Notes under the pieces: generated by a model
Told to the model about the DNA's origin: nothing
The model's input: only the letters and a program-made list of their open reading frames with translations
Databases searched by the model: none
Position numbers and translations under genes: made by a program
Assembly: GCA_964511535.1 (NCBI GenBank)
Contig: CAZEFW010000009.1
Location: forward strand, 42,666 to 106,665
Source of the DNA: CAZCFB01 sp964511535
GTDB lineage: Bacteria; Myxococcota_A; Polyangia; GCA-2747355; CAZCFB01
Length of the DNA: 64,000 nucleotides
Direction of reading: 5' to 3'
Shown here: positions 35,845-44,937 of the stretch, piece after piece
Layout of the letters: each line of letters begins with the position of its first letter
Position numbering within the stretch: the first letter of the stretch is position 1

Positions 35845-38037
35845 TCAGTCGCAGAACTTGCGGCCGTCGGCGGCTATCTCCAGCAGGGCGGGGGCGGGCT
35901 CGAAGCGCAGGCCGTGGGTATCGCGCAGGCGCTTGAGGTCGTCCACCACCCGGTCGGCGCCGCGCTGGTCCACGTAGCGGAACGGGCCGCCGAGGAACGG
36001 CGGGAAGCCGAGGCCGAAGATGGCGCCGATGTTGCCGTCCCGCGGTGAGCGCAGGATCCCCTCGCCCATGCAGTGCATGGCCTCGTTGACCATGGTCAGG
36101 CCGATGCGCAGCTGCACCTCGGCCACGTCGATGGGCTGGCGGTCCTGCCCGCCCGGCAGCAGCTCGTAGATGGTCTCGTCCACCTGCTTCTTGCCCTTCT
36201 TCTTCTTCTTGTCCGCGGGGTAGAGGTAGAAGCCGCGGCCGTTCTTTCGGCCCTGGCGCCCGTCGGCGGTGATGGCGGCCATGTCGCCTGGGCCGGCCAT
36301 GCGCTCGCCGAACGCCTGCACCATGATGTGGCCCACCTTCTCGCCCACGTCGAGGCCCACCTCGTCCATCAGGGTGATCGGCCCCACCGGGAAGCCCCAG
36401 TCCACCATGGCCCGGTCCACGTCGTCGATGGCCGCGCCCTCGAACACCACGTGGGCCGCCTCGTTGAGGTAAGGCGCCAGGATGCGGCTGGTGTAGAAGC
36501 CGACCCCGTCGTTGACGACGATGACCTGCTTGCCAAGGCGCTTGCCGAACGCCGCAGCCGTGGCGGTGGCCTGGTCCGCGGTCTGCGGGTGCACGATGAT
36601 CTCCAGCAGCGGCATCTTGTGCACCGGCGAGAAGAAGTGCATGCCGAGCACCTGCCCGGGACGCGCCGCCGCCTCCGCGATCTTGCTGATCGGGATGCTG
36701 GAGGTGTTGGACGCGAAGATGCAATCGTCGCGGGTCACCGCCTCCACCTCGCGCAGCAGCCGCTGCTTCAGCTCCAGGTCCTCGAACACCGCCTCCACCA
36801 CAAGGTCGCTGCGAGCCACGCCGCTCAGATCGGTGGTGGCCGTGATGCGGGACATGAGCACCTCGGCGGCCGGCTTGCGCAAGAAGCGCCGCTTGACCTT
36901 GGGGCCGACGATGTCCCACACCGCGCCCAGGGCCTTGCCCGCGCTGTCATGGTCCCGCTCCTTGATGCGCACGTGGGCGCCCTTGTTGGCCGAGACGTAA
37001 GCGATGCCCGAGCCCATCAGGCCGCCGCCCAGCACCAGCAGGCGGTCCACGTCGGCGGGCTGCACCTCCGGGTCGGCCACGCCGGTGTCCTTCTTGATGG
37101 CCTGGATGGAGAAGAACAGCTCCACCATGCGCCGGCTCACGTCGGAGACCACCAGCTTGCCGAACTCCTCGGCCTCAACCTCCAGCCCACGGGAGCTCCC
37201 CTTCTCCAGGCCGGCCTGCACCGCGCGCAGGGCGGCGAAGGGCGCCGGGTAGTGGCCGCGGGTCTTCTTCTCCACCATCTCGCCGGCCTTCTTGAACATC
37301 ACCATGCGGCCCAGCGGGTTGTGGGCCAGCAGCAGGTCCTGCATGTCAGCGTCGGCGGCCCAGTCGCGCAGCTGATCCAGCTCGCGCTGCAGCCTCCCCT
37401 GGCCCTGCTCCCGCTGGCGATCCTCGGCCAGGGCCAGCGCCCGGGCCACGGCCGCCCGCTCCAGGGTGACGGGTGAGACCACCTCGTCCACCAGCCCCAT
37501 CTTCTTCGCCTTCCTGGGGCGGATGTTCTTGCCGGTGAGGATCATGTCGAGGGCCGCCTGGGCCCCCACCAGCCGCGGCAGGCGCTGGGTGCCGCCCGCG
37601 CCCGGGATCAGGCCGAGCATGATCTCGGGCACCGCGAGCACGGTCTTGTCGTGATCGGTGCACACGCGGCCATGGCACGCCAGGGCCAGCTCCAGCCCGC
37701 CGCCCATGCAGCCGCCGTTGATGGCCGCCACCACCGGGATCGGGCTCTGCTCCAGCCGATCGAGCATCTGCTGCCCCATGCGGCTGAGCGCCTCGGCCTC
37801 GGCGGCGTTCTTGATGCGGGCCAGCTGGTCGATGTCCGCGCCCGCGATGAAGTTGTCCTGCTTGCCGCTCATGATCACCACGCCGGCGCAGGATGTGTCA
37901 GCCGCCAGCTGCTCCAGCAGCGGGCCCAGCTCGTCGCCCAGCTCGGCGGTGAGCTTGTTGACCTTGTCCCCCTCCATGTCGATGACCACCACGGTCACCC
38001 CGCCCTCTGCCTGGTGGGTCGTAATCATCTTGCCCAT
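35845..38037 (-). CDS. fadJ: Fatty-acid oxidation complex subunit alpha (enoyl-CoA hydratase / 3-hydroxyacyl-CoA dehydrogenase)
   Basis: 730 residues, normal for FadJ/FadB. N-terminal crotonase domain (FIAGADIDQL oxyanion loop; PEIMLGLIPGAGGTQRLPR with catalytic Glu residues) and a C-terminal dehydrogenase with a Rossmann loop (LGGGLMGSGIAYV) and the HFFSPVHKMPLLEI substrate motif. It hydrates 2-enoyl-CoA and oxidises the 3-hydroxyacyl-CoA with NAD. GGAGGCAAC precedes the ATG. It follows fadI by 171 bases. The fadI-fadJ gene order and a single-chain thiolase of FadI type favour FadJ over FadB. Confidence 0.93.
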   Translation of the reverse strand: MGKMITTHQAEGGVTVVVIDMEGDKVNKLTAELGDELGPLLEQLAADTSCAGVVIMSGKQDNFIAGADIDQLARIKNAAEAEALSRMGQQMLDRLEQSPIPVVAAINGGCMGGGLELALACHGRVCTDHDKTVLAVPEIMLGLIPGAGGTQRLPRLVGAQAALDMILTGKNIRPRKAKKMGLVDEVVSPVTLERAAVARALALAEDRQREQGQGRLQRELDQLRDWAADADMQDLLLAHNPLGRMVMFKKAGEMVEKKTRGHYPAPFAALRAVQAGLEKGSSRGLEVEAEEFGKLVVSDVSRRMVELFFSIQAIKKDTGVADPEVQPADVDRLLVLGGGLMGSGIAYVSANKGAHVRIKERDHDSAGKALGAVWDIVGPKVKRRFLRKPAAEVLMSRITATTDLSGVARSDLVVEAVFEDLELKQRLLREVEAVTRDDCIFASNTSSIPISKIAEAAARPGQVLGMHFFSPVHKMPLLEIIVHPQTADQATATAAAFGKRLGKQVIVVNDGVGFYTSRILAPYLNEAAHVVFEGAAIDDVDRAMVDWGFPVGPITLMDEVGLDVGEKVGHIMVQAFGERMAGPGDMAAITADGRQGRKNGRGFYLYPADKKKKKGKKQVDETIYELLPGGQDRQPIDVAEVQLRIGLTMVNEAMHCMGEGILRSPRDGNIGAIFGLGFPPFLGGPFRYVDQRGADRVVDDLKRLRDTHGLRFEPAPALLEIAADGRKFCD

Positions 38038-38099
38038 TGTTGCCTCCTAAGATGTCCTCGGCAGAAGTAACAACGCGGTCTGGCCGGCCCCTTTCGCCG

Positions 38100-38165
38100 A
38101 TCTCTGCGTTGCTCCTCCTCGACGTACCTCTGGTACGCCTTCGTCGTCGCGCCTTGACCTCGACG
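38100..38165. repeat. REP-like hairpin element between fadI and fadJ
   Basis: CGTACC-TCT-GGTACG (38123-38137) forms the centre, flanked by imperfect CGACG/CGTCG arms. It lies within the fad operon leader of fadJ and may stabilise or divide the transcript. Similar GTACCTCTGGTAC elements are common in related genomes, as far as I recall. Confidence 0.5.
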
Positions 38166-38208
38166 CCAGTTGCTCACCCATACCGCGCATTATTCTCGCC
38201 TCGAACAT

Positions 38209-39510
38209 CTACTCCCGCTCGAGGATCATGGCGCCGCCCATGGCTCCGGCGGCGCACTGGGTGACCAGGCCGTACTGTCCGCCCCGCCGCTTCAGCTCGT
38301 TGAGCACCGTGACGATCTGCCGGCCGCCGGTGGCGGCGAAGGGGTGGCCCATGGCGATGGAGCCGCCGCAGACGTTGAACCGCTCCGGGTCCACCTCGCC
38401 GACCGCCTCCTTGCGGCCGAGGTGCTCCTGGGCGAACTTCTTCGACGCCAGGGCCTTCATGTTGGACAGCACCTGGGCGGCGAACGCCTCGTGGATGTCG
38501 AACAGGTCGATGTCGCCCAGCTCGAGGCCCGCCTGCTGCAGCGCCGCCGAGGTGGCGAACGCCGGGCCGATGAGCAGCTGCCAGTGGGGATCCACCGCGG
38601 CGTAAGCGTGGGTCGTGATGTAGCCCATCGGCTCGTAGCCCAGGGCCTTGGCCTTCTCCTCGGCCATGATCAGCAGGGCCGACGCGCCGTCGGTGATGGG
38701 GCACGCGTTGCCCGCGGTGACCGAGCCGTACTTCTTGTCGAACACCGGGCGCAGCTTCGCCAGCGCCTCGACGCTGGAGTCGCCGCGGATGTGGTTGTCC
38801 TCGGCCACTGCCTTGCCGGTACGCGGGATGTAGACCGGCGCGATCTCGGCGGGCAGGCGGCCGTCCTCGGTGGCCGCGTGGGCCTTGAGGTGGCTCTGGC
38901 AGGCCAGCTCGTCCTGGGCCTCGCGGCTGATCTCGTTGAGCTTGGCCATGGCTTCCGCGGACTGTCCCATGGACTTGCCGGTGGCGCGCTCGGCGATGGC
39001 CGGCGGTCGCGGGGTCAAGTCCTTGGGCCGGATCTCGGCGAACAGCTGCAGCTTGGCCTTGAGCCCCTTGGCCCGGCTCGCCTTGACCAGGGTGTCGGTC
39101 AGGCGCTTGCCCAGCAGGATCGGCACGTCGCTCAGGGAGTCGGTGCCGCCCACGATGGCGCAGTCGTGGTAGCCCAGCGCGATGGCGTTGGCCGCCTGGC
39201 TTGTGGCCTCGGTGCTGGACGCGCAGGCGCGCATCACCGTGGTGGCGTGGATATGTCCGGGCAGATCGAGGCCCAGCAGGATCTCTCGGGCCACGTTTGG
39301 CGTGATCGGGTTGGGGACCACGTTGCCGTACACCATGAAGTCGATGTCGTCGGCTTCCACCTCCGTGCGCTGGAGCAGCTCCCAGACCGCCGCCTTGCCC
39401 AGATCGATGGCGGTCAACCTGGCCAGGTCGGTGCCGGCCTTGCAGAACGGGGTCCGCAGCCCGGCCACGATGGCCACGCGGCGCCCACGCTTCTTCAGCT
39501 TCTTTGCCAT
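38209..39510 (-). CDS. fadI: Acetyl-CoA acyltransferase (thiolase), FadI type
   Basis: 433 residues, typical FadI length. Catalytic cysteine in VMRACASSTEA, the GGTDSLSDVPI segment, the histidine motif NVCGGSIAMGHPFAATGGR and the C-terminal QCAAGAMGGAMILE with the second cysteine. It cleaves 3-ketoacyl-CoA in the last step of beta-oxidation. A GGAGGAG site precedes the ATG. First gene of the fadI-fadJ operon, controlled by the operator at 39577. Confidence 0.94.
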   Translation of the reverse strand: MAKKLKKRGRRVAIVAGLRTPFCKAGTDLARLTAIDLGKAAVWELLQRTEVEADDIDFMVYGNVVPNPITPNVAREILLGLDLPGHIHATTVMRACASSTEATSQAANAIALGYHDCAIVGGTDSLSDVPILLGKRLTDTLVKASRAKGLKAKLQLFAEIRPKDLTPRPPAIAERATGKSMGQSAEAMAKLNEISREAQDELACQSHLKAHAATEDGRLPAEIAPVYIPRTGKAVAEDNHIRGDSSVEALAKLRPVFDKKYGSVTAGNACPITDGASALLIMAEEKAKALGYEPMGYITTHAYAAVDPHWQLLIGPAFATSAALQQAGLELGDIDLFDIHEAFAAQVLSNMKALASKKFAQEHLGRKEAVGEVDPERFNVCGGSIAMGHPFAATGGRQIVTVLNELKRRGGQYGLVTQCAAGAMGGAMILERE

Positions 39511-39540
39511 GTCTGACTCCTCCGATTGAGTATCGCGACC

Positions 39541-39568
39541 ATTATGACGCGGTGCGTAATTGATACAA
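39541..39568 (-). promoter_or_regulatory. Possible sigma70-type promoter of fadI
   Basis: On the minus strand TTGTAT (39568-39563), a 16-base spacer and CATAAT (39546-39541), ending 31 bases before the ATG. The operator at 39577-39594 lies just upstream. Confidence 0.4.
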
Positions 39569-39576
39569 GGGAAAAA

Positions 39577-39594
39577 ATGACCGGTCAGTCATTG
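39577..39594. promoter_or_regulatory. TetR-type fad operator
   Basis: ATGACCGGTCAGTCATTG contains the palindrome TGACCGGTCA and a second TCATT half-site, as in operators of TetR-family fatty-acid regulators (FadR/PsrA/FadP type). A further TGAATGAGTA element lies about 20 bases upstream on the minus strand. No such regulator gene is in the window. Confidence 0.55.
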
Positions 39595-39652
39595 AAAGGC
39601 AAACATACTCATTCAATCTACTATAATCATTGATTTTTTATTTCCTGAGGGG

Positions 39653-40372
39653 TTACCGGGAGCGCAGCTGGCGCCAGATAACGTCCGCGGCGTGGTCCAC
39701 TGCCCGGGCATAATAGCCCGCACGGAGCTGCTCCAGATAGCGCGGCGGGAGGTCTCCGGGGCGGCCCAGCTGCTGCCTGCGGCGGCGGGTGATCTCGGAC
39801 AGGGTCACCGCCACGGTCACCGACAGGTTGAGGCTCTCCATGAAGCCGAACATCGGGATGGAGAACCGCCCGTGGCACAGATCAACGGCGGCCTGGCTCA
39901 GGCCGTAGTGCTCGTTGCCGAAGACCATGGCCACCGGCCGGTCAGCCGCTGGCCAGGCGCCCTGCCCCACGGCCAGATCCAGATCGGGGGGCAGCGCGGC
40001 GAAGCAGCGAAAGCCCCAGGCGCGCAGGCGCTCCAGGCAGCTCTCCGCGGTGGCGTGGTGGTGCACGTTGATCCACATGTCCGAGCGCTTGCTCACCTTG
40101 GGCGAGGCGTCGAAGCGCTCCTTCTCCTCCACCACGTGGACATCGGTCAGGCCCATGGCCTCGCAGGAGCGCAGGGCCGCGGCGCCGTTGTGCGGGTCGC
40201 GCAGGTTCTCCAGCACCACCGTCACCGAGGCGAGCCGGTGCGCGAGCACCCGGTCGATGCGCCGGCGCCGCCTGGAGCTCATCAGGGGCGTCACCGCGCG
40301 CAACACCGCCGCGGGGGTCAGGCGGGGGTCGGGCGATGGGCGAGGGGTGCTGTGGGTGCGGAGGTGCGGCAA
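39653..40372 (-). CDS. trmH: TrmH-type tRNA/rRNA 2'-O-methyltransferase (SpoU family)
   Basis: About 239 residues. SPOUT motifs are all present: motif 1 NLRDPHNGAAALRSCEA, motif 2 AMVFGNEHYGLS, motif 3 IPMFGFMESLNLSVTVAV. This matches TrmH, which methylates the ribose of G18 in tRNA. The start is uncertain: a TTG at 40372 keeps the whole N-terminal helix region that TrmH relatives show, whereas the first ATG (40282) would cut it. It lies four bases behind the class II aldolase gene. Confidence 0.85.
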   Translation of the reverse strand: MPHLRTHSTPRPSPDPRLTPAAVLRAVTPLMSSRRRRRIDRVLAHRLASVTVVLENLRDPHNGAAALRSCEAMGLTDVHVVEEKERFDASPKVSKRSDMWINVHHHATAESCLERLRAWGFRCFAALPPDLDLAVGQGAWPAADRPVAMVFGNEHYGLSQAAVDLCHGRFSIPMFGFMESLNLSVTVAVTLSEITRRRRQQLGRPGDLPPRYLEQLRAGYYARAVDHAADVIWRQLRSR

Positions 40373-40376
40373 CGCG

Positions 40377-41165
40377 TCAGGACCTGAGGAAGCGCTTGAT
40401 GGCGTCGTCGATCTGGTCCGACACCTCCTGGTTCTCCTCGGCTCCCGCCTGCTGGCCGTTGGGGCACGCGTTGCACTCGTCGCAGCCGTGAGGGATGTCG
40501 GCCCAGCCGTACTTGCGGGCCACCTCGCGCAGCTTCTCCACGTTGCGCTCGCTCAGGGGCGCCACCGGTCCGAGGCAGCGAGCGGCGTGGGTGATCTTCG
40601 CCGTGTGCTCCACGCTCTCCAGCCGGTTGTAAGCCACGGCCAGGTTGGGGCCCATGGTGAGCGACCCGTGGCGGTCCAGCAGCACCGCGTCGGCGCGGGT
40701 GACCAGCTCCTTGAGCGCGCGCGGGACCTCCTCGGTGCCCGGGGTGGTGTAGGGCGCGGTGAGGATGAAGCCGAGGGAGATGCATGACTCGGGCAGGACG
40801 CAGTTGGCCATGGACACCCCGGACATGGCCAGGGCGATGGCGTGGATCGGGTGGGCGTGCACCACCGCGCCCACGTCCTCGCGCACCTGATAGCACAGCA
40901 GGTGCATCAGGATCTCGCTGGAGGGGCGGTACTCGCCCTTGATCTTCTTGCCGGTGCGGTCGGTGACCACCAGGTCGGCTTCGGAGATGTCGCCCTTGTG
41001 CATGCCGGAGGGGGTGATCAGCAGCCGGTCCTCGGACAGGCGCACGCTGACGTTGCCGTCGCCGCCTGCGATGAGGCCCTTGTCGTACATGCGCCGGCAG
41101 ACCTGGATGATCTGCTTGCGCGCCTCTGCCTCCTCGGCGTTCCGCCGCTGGACTGGTCCTGCCAT
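40377..41165 (-). CDS. Class II aldolase/adducin-family protein with a C-terminal cysteine motif
   Basis: 262 residues. The class II aldolase fold carries the zinc histidines in VVHAHPIHA and a later RHGSLTMG; GGDGNVSVR and TPSGMHKG are family signatures shared with L-fuculose-phosphate aldolase. The expected cut is of a phosphorylated ketose or a decarboxylation. Unusually, the C-terminal extension holds CDECNACPNG, three cysteines that could bind a metal or cluster. Divergent from the DUF4010 gene. Confidence 0.88.
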   Translation of the reverse strand: MAGPVQRRNAEEAEARKQIIQVCRRMYDKGLIAGGDGNVSVRLSEDRLLITPSGMHKGDISEADLVVTDRTGKKIKGEYRPSSEILMHLLCYQVREDVGAVVHAHPIHAIALAMSGVSMANCVLPESCISLGFILTAPYTTPGTEEVPRALKELVTRADAVLLDRHGSLTMGPNLAVAYNRLESVEHTAKITHAARCLGPVAPLSERNVEKLREVARKYGWADIPHGCDECNACPNGQQAGAEENQEVSDQIDDAIKRFLRS

Positions 41166-41259
41166 TGTGCAAATCTATCTGCCCCGCCGCCGCCGCGCAA
41201 CCGCCCCGCCGCTGTCAGAAACTGTCGACGCCAGGCTGTTGCAGGTAGACTCGATTCTC

Positions 41260-42591
41260 ATGGACCGGACAATCCTGGTGCAGATGGCGTACGCCCTGGG
41301 CATCGGGCTGCTCATCGGGCTCGAACGGACCCTGACCCACAAGAAGGCTGCGGCAGAGGAAGGGGAGCCCGGGGGGGACGATTCAGCGGACGAAGGAGAG
41401 CCCCGCCAGGGGATCTTCGACGCCGGCGACCGGCTCGGCGTGCGCACCTTCGCGGTGCTGGCGCTGGTGGGGTTCATCGCCGCGCTGGCCGGCGAGAAGA
41501 TCCCCTTCTTGCCCCCGGCTGTTCTGCTCGGGGTGGTGGCCATCATCGTGGCCATGTACCTGCGGGTCAGCGCGTTCGGGCCCGGCATCACCACCGAGTC
41601 GTCGGCGGTGGGCGCCTGCGTGCTCGGCATGCTCTGCCGCTACCAGCCCGACGTGGCGGGTTCGCTGGCGCTGGTGATCACCGTGCTGCTGGCGTCCAAG
41701 AACCTGGCCCACGACACGGTCTCCAGGATGCGCCGGGTGGAGCTGACCGACACGCTCAAGTTCCTGGTCATCATCCTGATCCTGCTGCCGCTGCTGCCCA
41801 ACCGGGCCCTCGACCCGTACGGCGCGTTCAACCCGTACAAGGTCGGGTTCCTGGTGGTGCTCATCTCGGGCATCAGCTTCGTGGGCTACTTCCTGACGCG
41901 CATCCTCGGCGCCCAGCGCGGCCTGGGGCTGACCGGCATCCTGGGCGGGCTCACCTCCTCCACGGCGGTGACCGCGGCCATGGCCACCGAGGCGCGCAGG
42001 TTGCCGGACCTCATCGCCATCTGCGCCTTCTCCACCGTGGCGGCCAACGCCACCATGTTCGTGCGGGTGCTGGTGGTGGTGGGGGTGCTCGACCTGCCGC
42101 TGGCCTTGCAGCTGGCCTGGGCCATCGGCGCCATGTCCCTGGTGGCGGTGGCCGCGGCGATCATCCTGTGGGTCAAGGCATCGCGCACGGGCGAGAAGGG
42201 CGCCGGCAGCGAGGGGACCGTCAAGCTGAAGAACCCGTTCTCCATCGGCCCGGCGCTCAAGTTCGGCGCCTTCTTCGTGGGCATCCTGTTCCTGGCGCGC
42301 CTGGCCAAGCTCTACCTGGGCGACAAGGGCCTCTACATCGCGTCTGCAGCCTCGGGCCTGGCGGACGTGGACGCCATCACCCTGTCCATCGTGGAGCAGA
42401 CCGGCGCCGGCGAGCTGGCCCGGGACGTGGGCGCCGCGGGCATCATCATCGCCGTGGTCTCCAACAGCGTGGTCAAGTCGGGTATCGCCGTCTACCAGGG
42501 CGGCTGGCGGTTTGGCCGCACCGTGGCCATCTCCCTGGGGGCCGCCACCCTCGCCGGCCTCGGCGTGGTGGTGTACCAGCTACTTTTCTGA
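41260..42591 (+). CDS. MgtC/SapB-DUF4010 membrane protein
   Basis: 443 residues from the ATG at 41260; an in-frame upstream start at 40939 lies inside the divergent aldolase gene. The N-terminal part is MgtC/SapB-like (MAYALGIGLLIGLERTL, GVRTFAVLALVG), interrupted by an acidic insert (EEGEPGGDDSADEGEP), then a DUF4010 domain. About 11-12 hydrophobic segments are visible. The family is widespread in inner membranes; its transport function is not established. It overlaps the convergent next gene by 12 bases. Confidence 0.88.
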   Translation: MDRTILVQMAYALGIGLLIGLERTLTHKKAAAEEGEPGGDDSADEGEPRQGIFDAGDRLGVRTFAVLALVGFIAALAGEKIPFLPPAVLLGVVAIIVAMYLRVSAFGPGITTESSAVGACVLGMLCRYQPDVAGSLALVITVLLASKNLAHDTVSRMRRVELTDTLKFLVIILILLPLLPNRALDPYGAFNPYKVGFLVVLISGISFVGYFLTRILGAQRGLGLTGILGGLTSSTAVTAAMATEARRLPDLIAICAFSTVAANATMFVRVLVVVGVLDLPLALQLAWAIGAMSLVAVAAAIILWVKASRTGEKGAGSEGTVKLKNPFSIGPALKFGAFFVGILFLARLAKLYLGDKGLYIASAASGLADVDAITLSIVEQTGAGELARDVGAAGIIIAVVSNSVVKSGIAVYQGGWRFGRTVAISLGAATLAGLGVVVYQLLF

Positions 42592-43809
42592 GGGCACCCG
42601 CATGGCGCGGTAGATCAGGCGGCGCTCGGTCTTGCCGTCCACCTCCACCAGCGCCGGGTTGAAATACTCCCAGACCCGCTCGCCCGCACGGGTCACCTCG
42701 AACACCCGCCCGCGGTCCGACTCGGTGATCAGCACCGTGCCGCCAGGGAGCCGTTGGGCACTGCCGCGCGTGTCGGTGAAGAACCGACGCTCCCCCTTGG
42801 CCGCGCCGTATTGCCACACCACCTCGTTGGTCCTGGGGTCGAGCTCCAGCACACGGCTCCACTTGCGCCGGGAGCCGTTGTCGAAGATCAGCAGGTTGCC
42901 GTTGGGCAGCACCGTCGGGTGGTGGGGCCACTGCAGCTGGCCCGGCCCCCAGCTCCAGATCACCTTGCGCCGGGCCAGGTCGAGCAGGGCGACCAGGTCG
43001 AGGTAGCGGGAGCAGATGAGCACCTGCCCCGGCCGCCCGAAGGGGGTGCCCCGCTCCAGCACCTCGAGGGTGTTGACATGCAGCAGGTCGGTCAGGTCAT
43101 CCCAGCCCACGCCCGCCAGCCCCCTGGCCTCCACCGCCGCGAGGATGGCGTCGAGCCGCTTCTCGGGCACCCACCCCTTGCGCAGCAGGTCGAACAGCGA
43201 GTGTGACCGCCGCCGCTTGCCGCCCTTGCCGAGCACGGTGATCTCGTCATCCCGGATCGGGATCTTCTTGCCCCGGTGCAGCACCAGCCGGTTGTTGTTG
43301 GTCAGCGCGTAGACCTCCCCCCGGGCGGTGACGTCCATGTCGTGGTGGAACGACGCCTGCCGCCCGGGCTCGGTGGGCTCGTACTGGGCCACTCGCCGCC
43401 AGCGGGGCTCACCGTCGGGGCCGAGGCGGGACAGGGTGCCGTCGCCCAGCAGCAGCAGGTCGCCGCCAGCGACCGGCTTGACCTGCTTGCACTTCTCGCC
43501 AGGTACGCGCAGCGACCGGCGCACCTCGCCAGCCAGGTCGATCCAGAGGATGCTGTCGGTCTCCTCGGAGCAGAAGACGGTCAGCCCGGCGGCGGCCTCG
43601 CCCTCGCGGTGCAGGGTGACCCCGACCTTGCGCTTCTCCTCCTCCGGGATCGGTGCGGTGGCCAGGTAGGGCAGCGCCTGGATCTTCTCCGCGCGCTTGC
43701 TGGTGAGGCGCGCGGCGGCGGGAGCGGGCTTGCCTGACGGAGGGCGCTCCTTGCACGCGGCGAACAGCAGCAGCCAGGGCAGGAGCAGACAGCCGAGACG
43801 GGTCGGCAT
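42580..43809 (-). CDS. Arylsulfotransferase-like beta-propeller lipoprotein
   Basis: 409 residues. Signal peptide with lipobox LFAAC, then a propeller with ASST-family signatures: HHDMDVTARGEVYAL, WPHHPTVLPNGNLLIFDNG and EYFNPALVEVDGKTERRLIYRAMRVP. Known arylsulfate sulfotransferases move sulfuryl groups between phenols in the periplasm; whether this protein is catalytic is open. It follows the 319-residue secreted protein gene by 11 bases on the same strand. Confidence 0.8.
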   Translation of the reverse strand: MPTRLGCLLLPWLLLFAACKERPPSGKPAPAAARLTSKRAEKIQALPYLATAPIPEEEKRKVGVTLHREGEAAAGLTVFCSEETDSILWIDLAGEVRRSLRVPGEKCKQVKPVAGGDLLLLGDGTLSRLGPDGEPRWRRVAQYEPTEPGRQASFHHDMDVTARGEVYALTNNNRLVLHRGKKIPIRDDEITVLGKGGKRRRSHSLFDLLRKGWVPEKRLDAILAAVEARGLAGVGWDDLTDLLHVNTLEVLERGTPFGRPGQVLICSRYLDLVALLDLARRKVIWSWGPGQLQWPHHPTVLPNGNLLIFDNGSRRKWSRVLELDPRTNEVVWQYGAAKGERRFFTDTRGSAQRLPGGTVLITESDRGRVFEVTRAGERVWEYFNPALVEVDGKTERRLIYRAMRVPSEK

Positions 43810-43820
43810 GTCCGGGTGGC

Positions 43821-44780
43821 TCAGAACCGTCCCGTGATGCCGAACGCGGCGCCGCCCTCGGGCATGGGCGCGATGCCCACGCTGCGGATGCCGACGCTGG
43901 CCGCCTTCTCCTCGCGGGGCGAGGTGAAGTGGAAGTAGAGCAGCAGGCCCGTGCCGGCCAGGCCGGCCATGCCGAGGGCCAGGGCGATGCCGCCGCCGAC
44001 CTTGGTGTCGTACAGGTCGGCACAGTTTTCATAGTTCGGCTGGGTGGGCCCCTCGCAGTTGGCGCCCTTGCCGTCGAGGTGCAGCAGCACAGCGCCAGCG
44101 ACGATGCCCGCCAGCCCCACGGAGCCCGTGATGAACGAGGGCCACATGGGGAACGGCTTGCCCGGCTCGTCAGCCTTGGGCGGCGGGGCCTTGCGGCGCT
44201 TGGCCTTGCGCGCCCGCTTCTTGGAGCGCGCCTTGCCCCGGCTCAGCCCGGGCTCATCAGCGCCAGAGATGCCCGGCTCAGCTGACTTTCGCCCGGCGCG
44301 CTGCTGGGGCTCGACATCGCCGCGCCCCGTGAGCGTGGCCACCACGCGCTCCACCGACGCTGTGAGCGCCTCCTGCTTGCACGCCCCCTTGGCCGTGGCC
44401 GAGCGCTCCACGGCCGCGCTCTTTAGGCCGTGCAGGTTGGAGGTGAGCACGCACTGCCGCCCCAGGCGCATCAGCCGGGTCGCCAGCAGCTTGTGGGTCT
44501 TGAACTCCCAGCCGATGGAGCTCTTGCAGCCCCACTCGTGGCAGCGCCGGATCTTGCGCTGCCGCAGCAGCTTGCGCAGGCGGCTCATGGGGACCACCCG
44601 GTAGTCGCCGGTCTCGGCGAGCTTGGCGGCGATGTATTCGCCCAGTGAGCGCTTGTCCGACGCGCGCAAGGCCCTGGCCTTGTCTTCGATGTCGAAGACC
44701 ACGAGCAACGGCGCCTCGGCGTGGGCCGCGGCCGGCAGCATGACGAGCAAGGTGAGCAGGCCAATAAGAACTGTTCGCAT
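43821..44780 (-). CDS. Secreted hypothetical protein with C-terminal membrane segments
   Basis: 319 residues. Signal peptide (about 1-22, AAAHAEA), a globular region with LVVFDIEDKARAL and a Cys pair (RRCHEWGCKSS), a strongly basic Lys/Arg-rich linker (about 180-205), then two hydrophobic segments (SVGLAGIVAGAVLL; ALALGMAGLAGTGLLLYFHF). A GGGAGGT site precedes the ATG. This architecture is common in myxobacteria for uncharacterised envelope proteins. First gene of a two-gene operon with the arylsulfotransferase-like gene. Confidence 0.72.
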   Translation of the reverse strand: MRTVLIGLLTLLVMLPAAAHAEAPLLVVFDIEDKARALRASDKRSLGEYIAAKLAETGDYRVVPMSRLRKLLRQRKIRRCHEWGCKSSIGWEFKTHKLLATRLMRLGRQCVLTSNLHGLKSAAVERSATAKGACKQEALTASVERVVATLTGRGDVEPQQRAGRKSAEPGISGADEPGLSRGKARSKKRARKAKRRKAPPPKADEPGKPFPMWPSFITGSVGLAGIVAGAVLLHLDGKGANCEGPTQPNYENCADLYDTKVGGGIALALGMAGLAGTGLLLYFHFTSPREEKAASVGIRSVGIAPMPEGGAAFGITGRF

Positions 44781-44937
44781 GAGTACCTCCCGGTGGGGTC
44801 GACACGGACATCAGAACCCTGGCGCGACTTGCGACCCCCGGATACAGCACCACCGCGCCACCCCGGTCGTCAAGGGGCTTGTTGCCGTTGGCCATCAGCG
44901 TAACATGGGGCCCTCTCTGCCAGGAGACGATCTGACC

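Noticed and set aside
38038..38208. tRNA gene between fadI and fadJ
   Set aside because: No cloverleaf or TTCGA arm; the DNA is a GTACC/GGTAC hairpin repeat.
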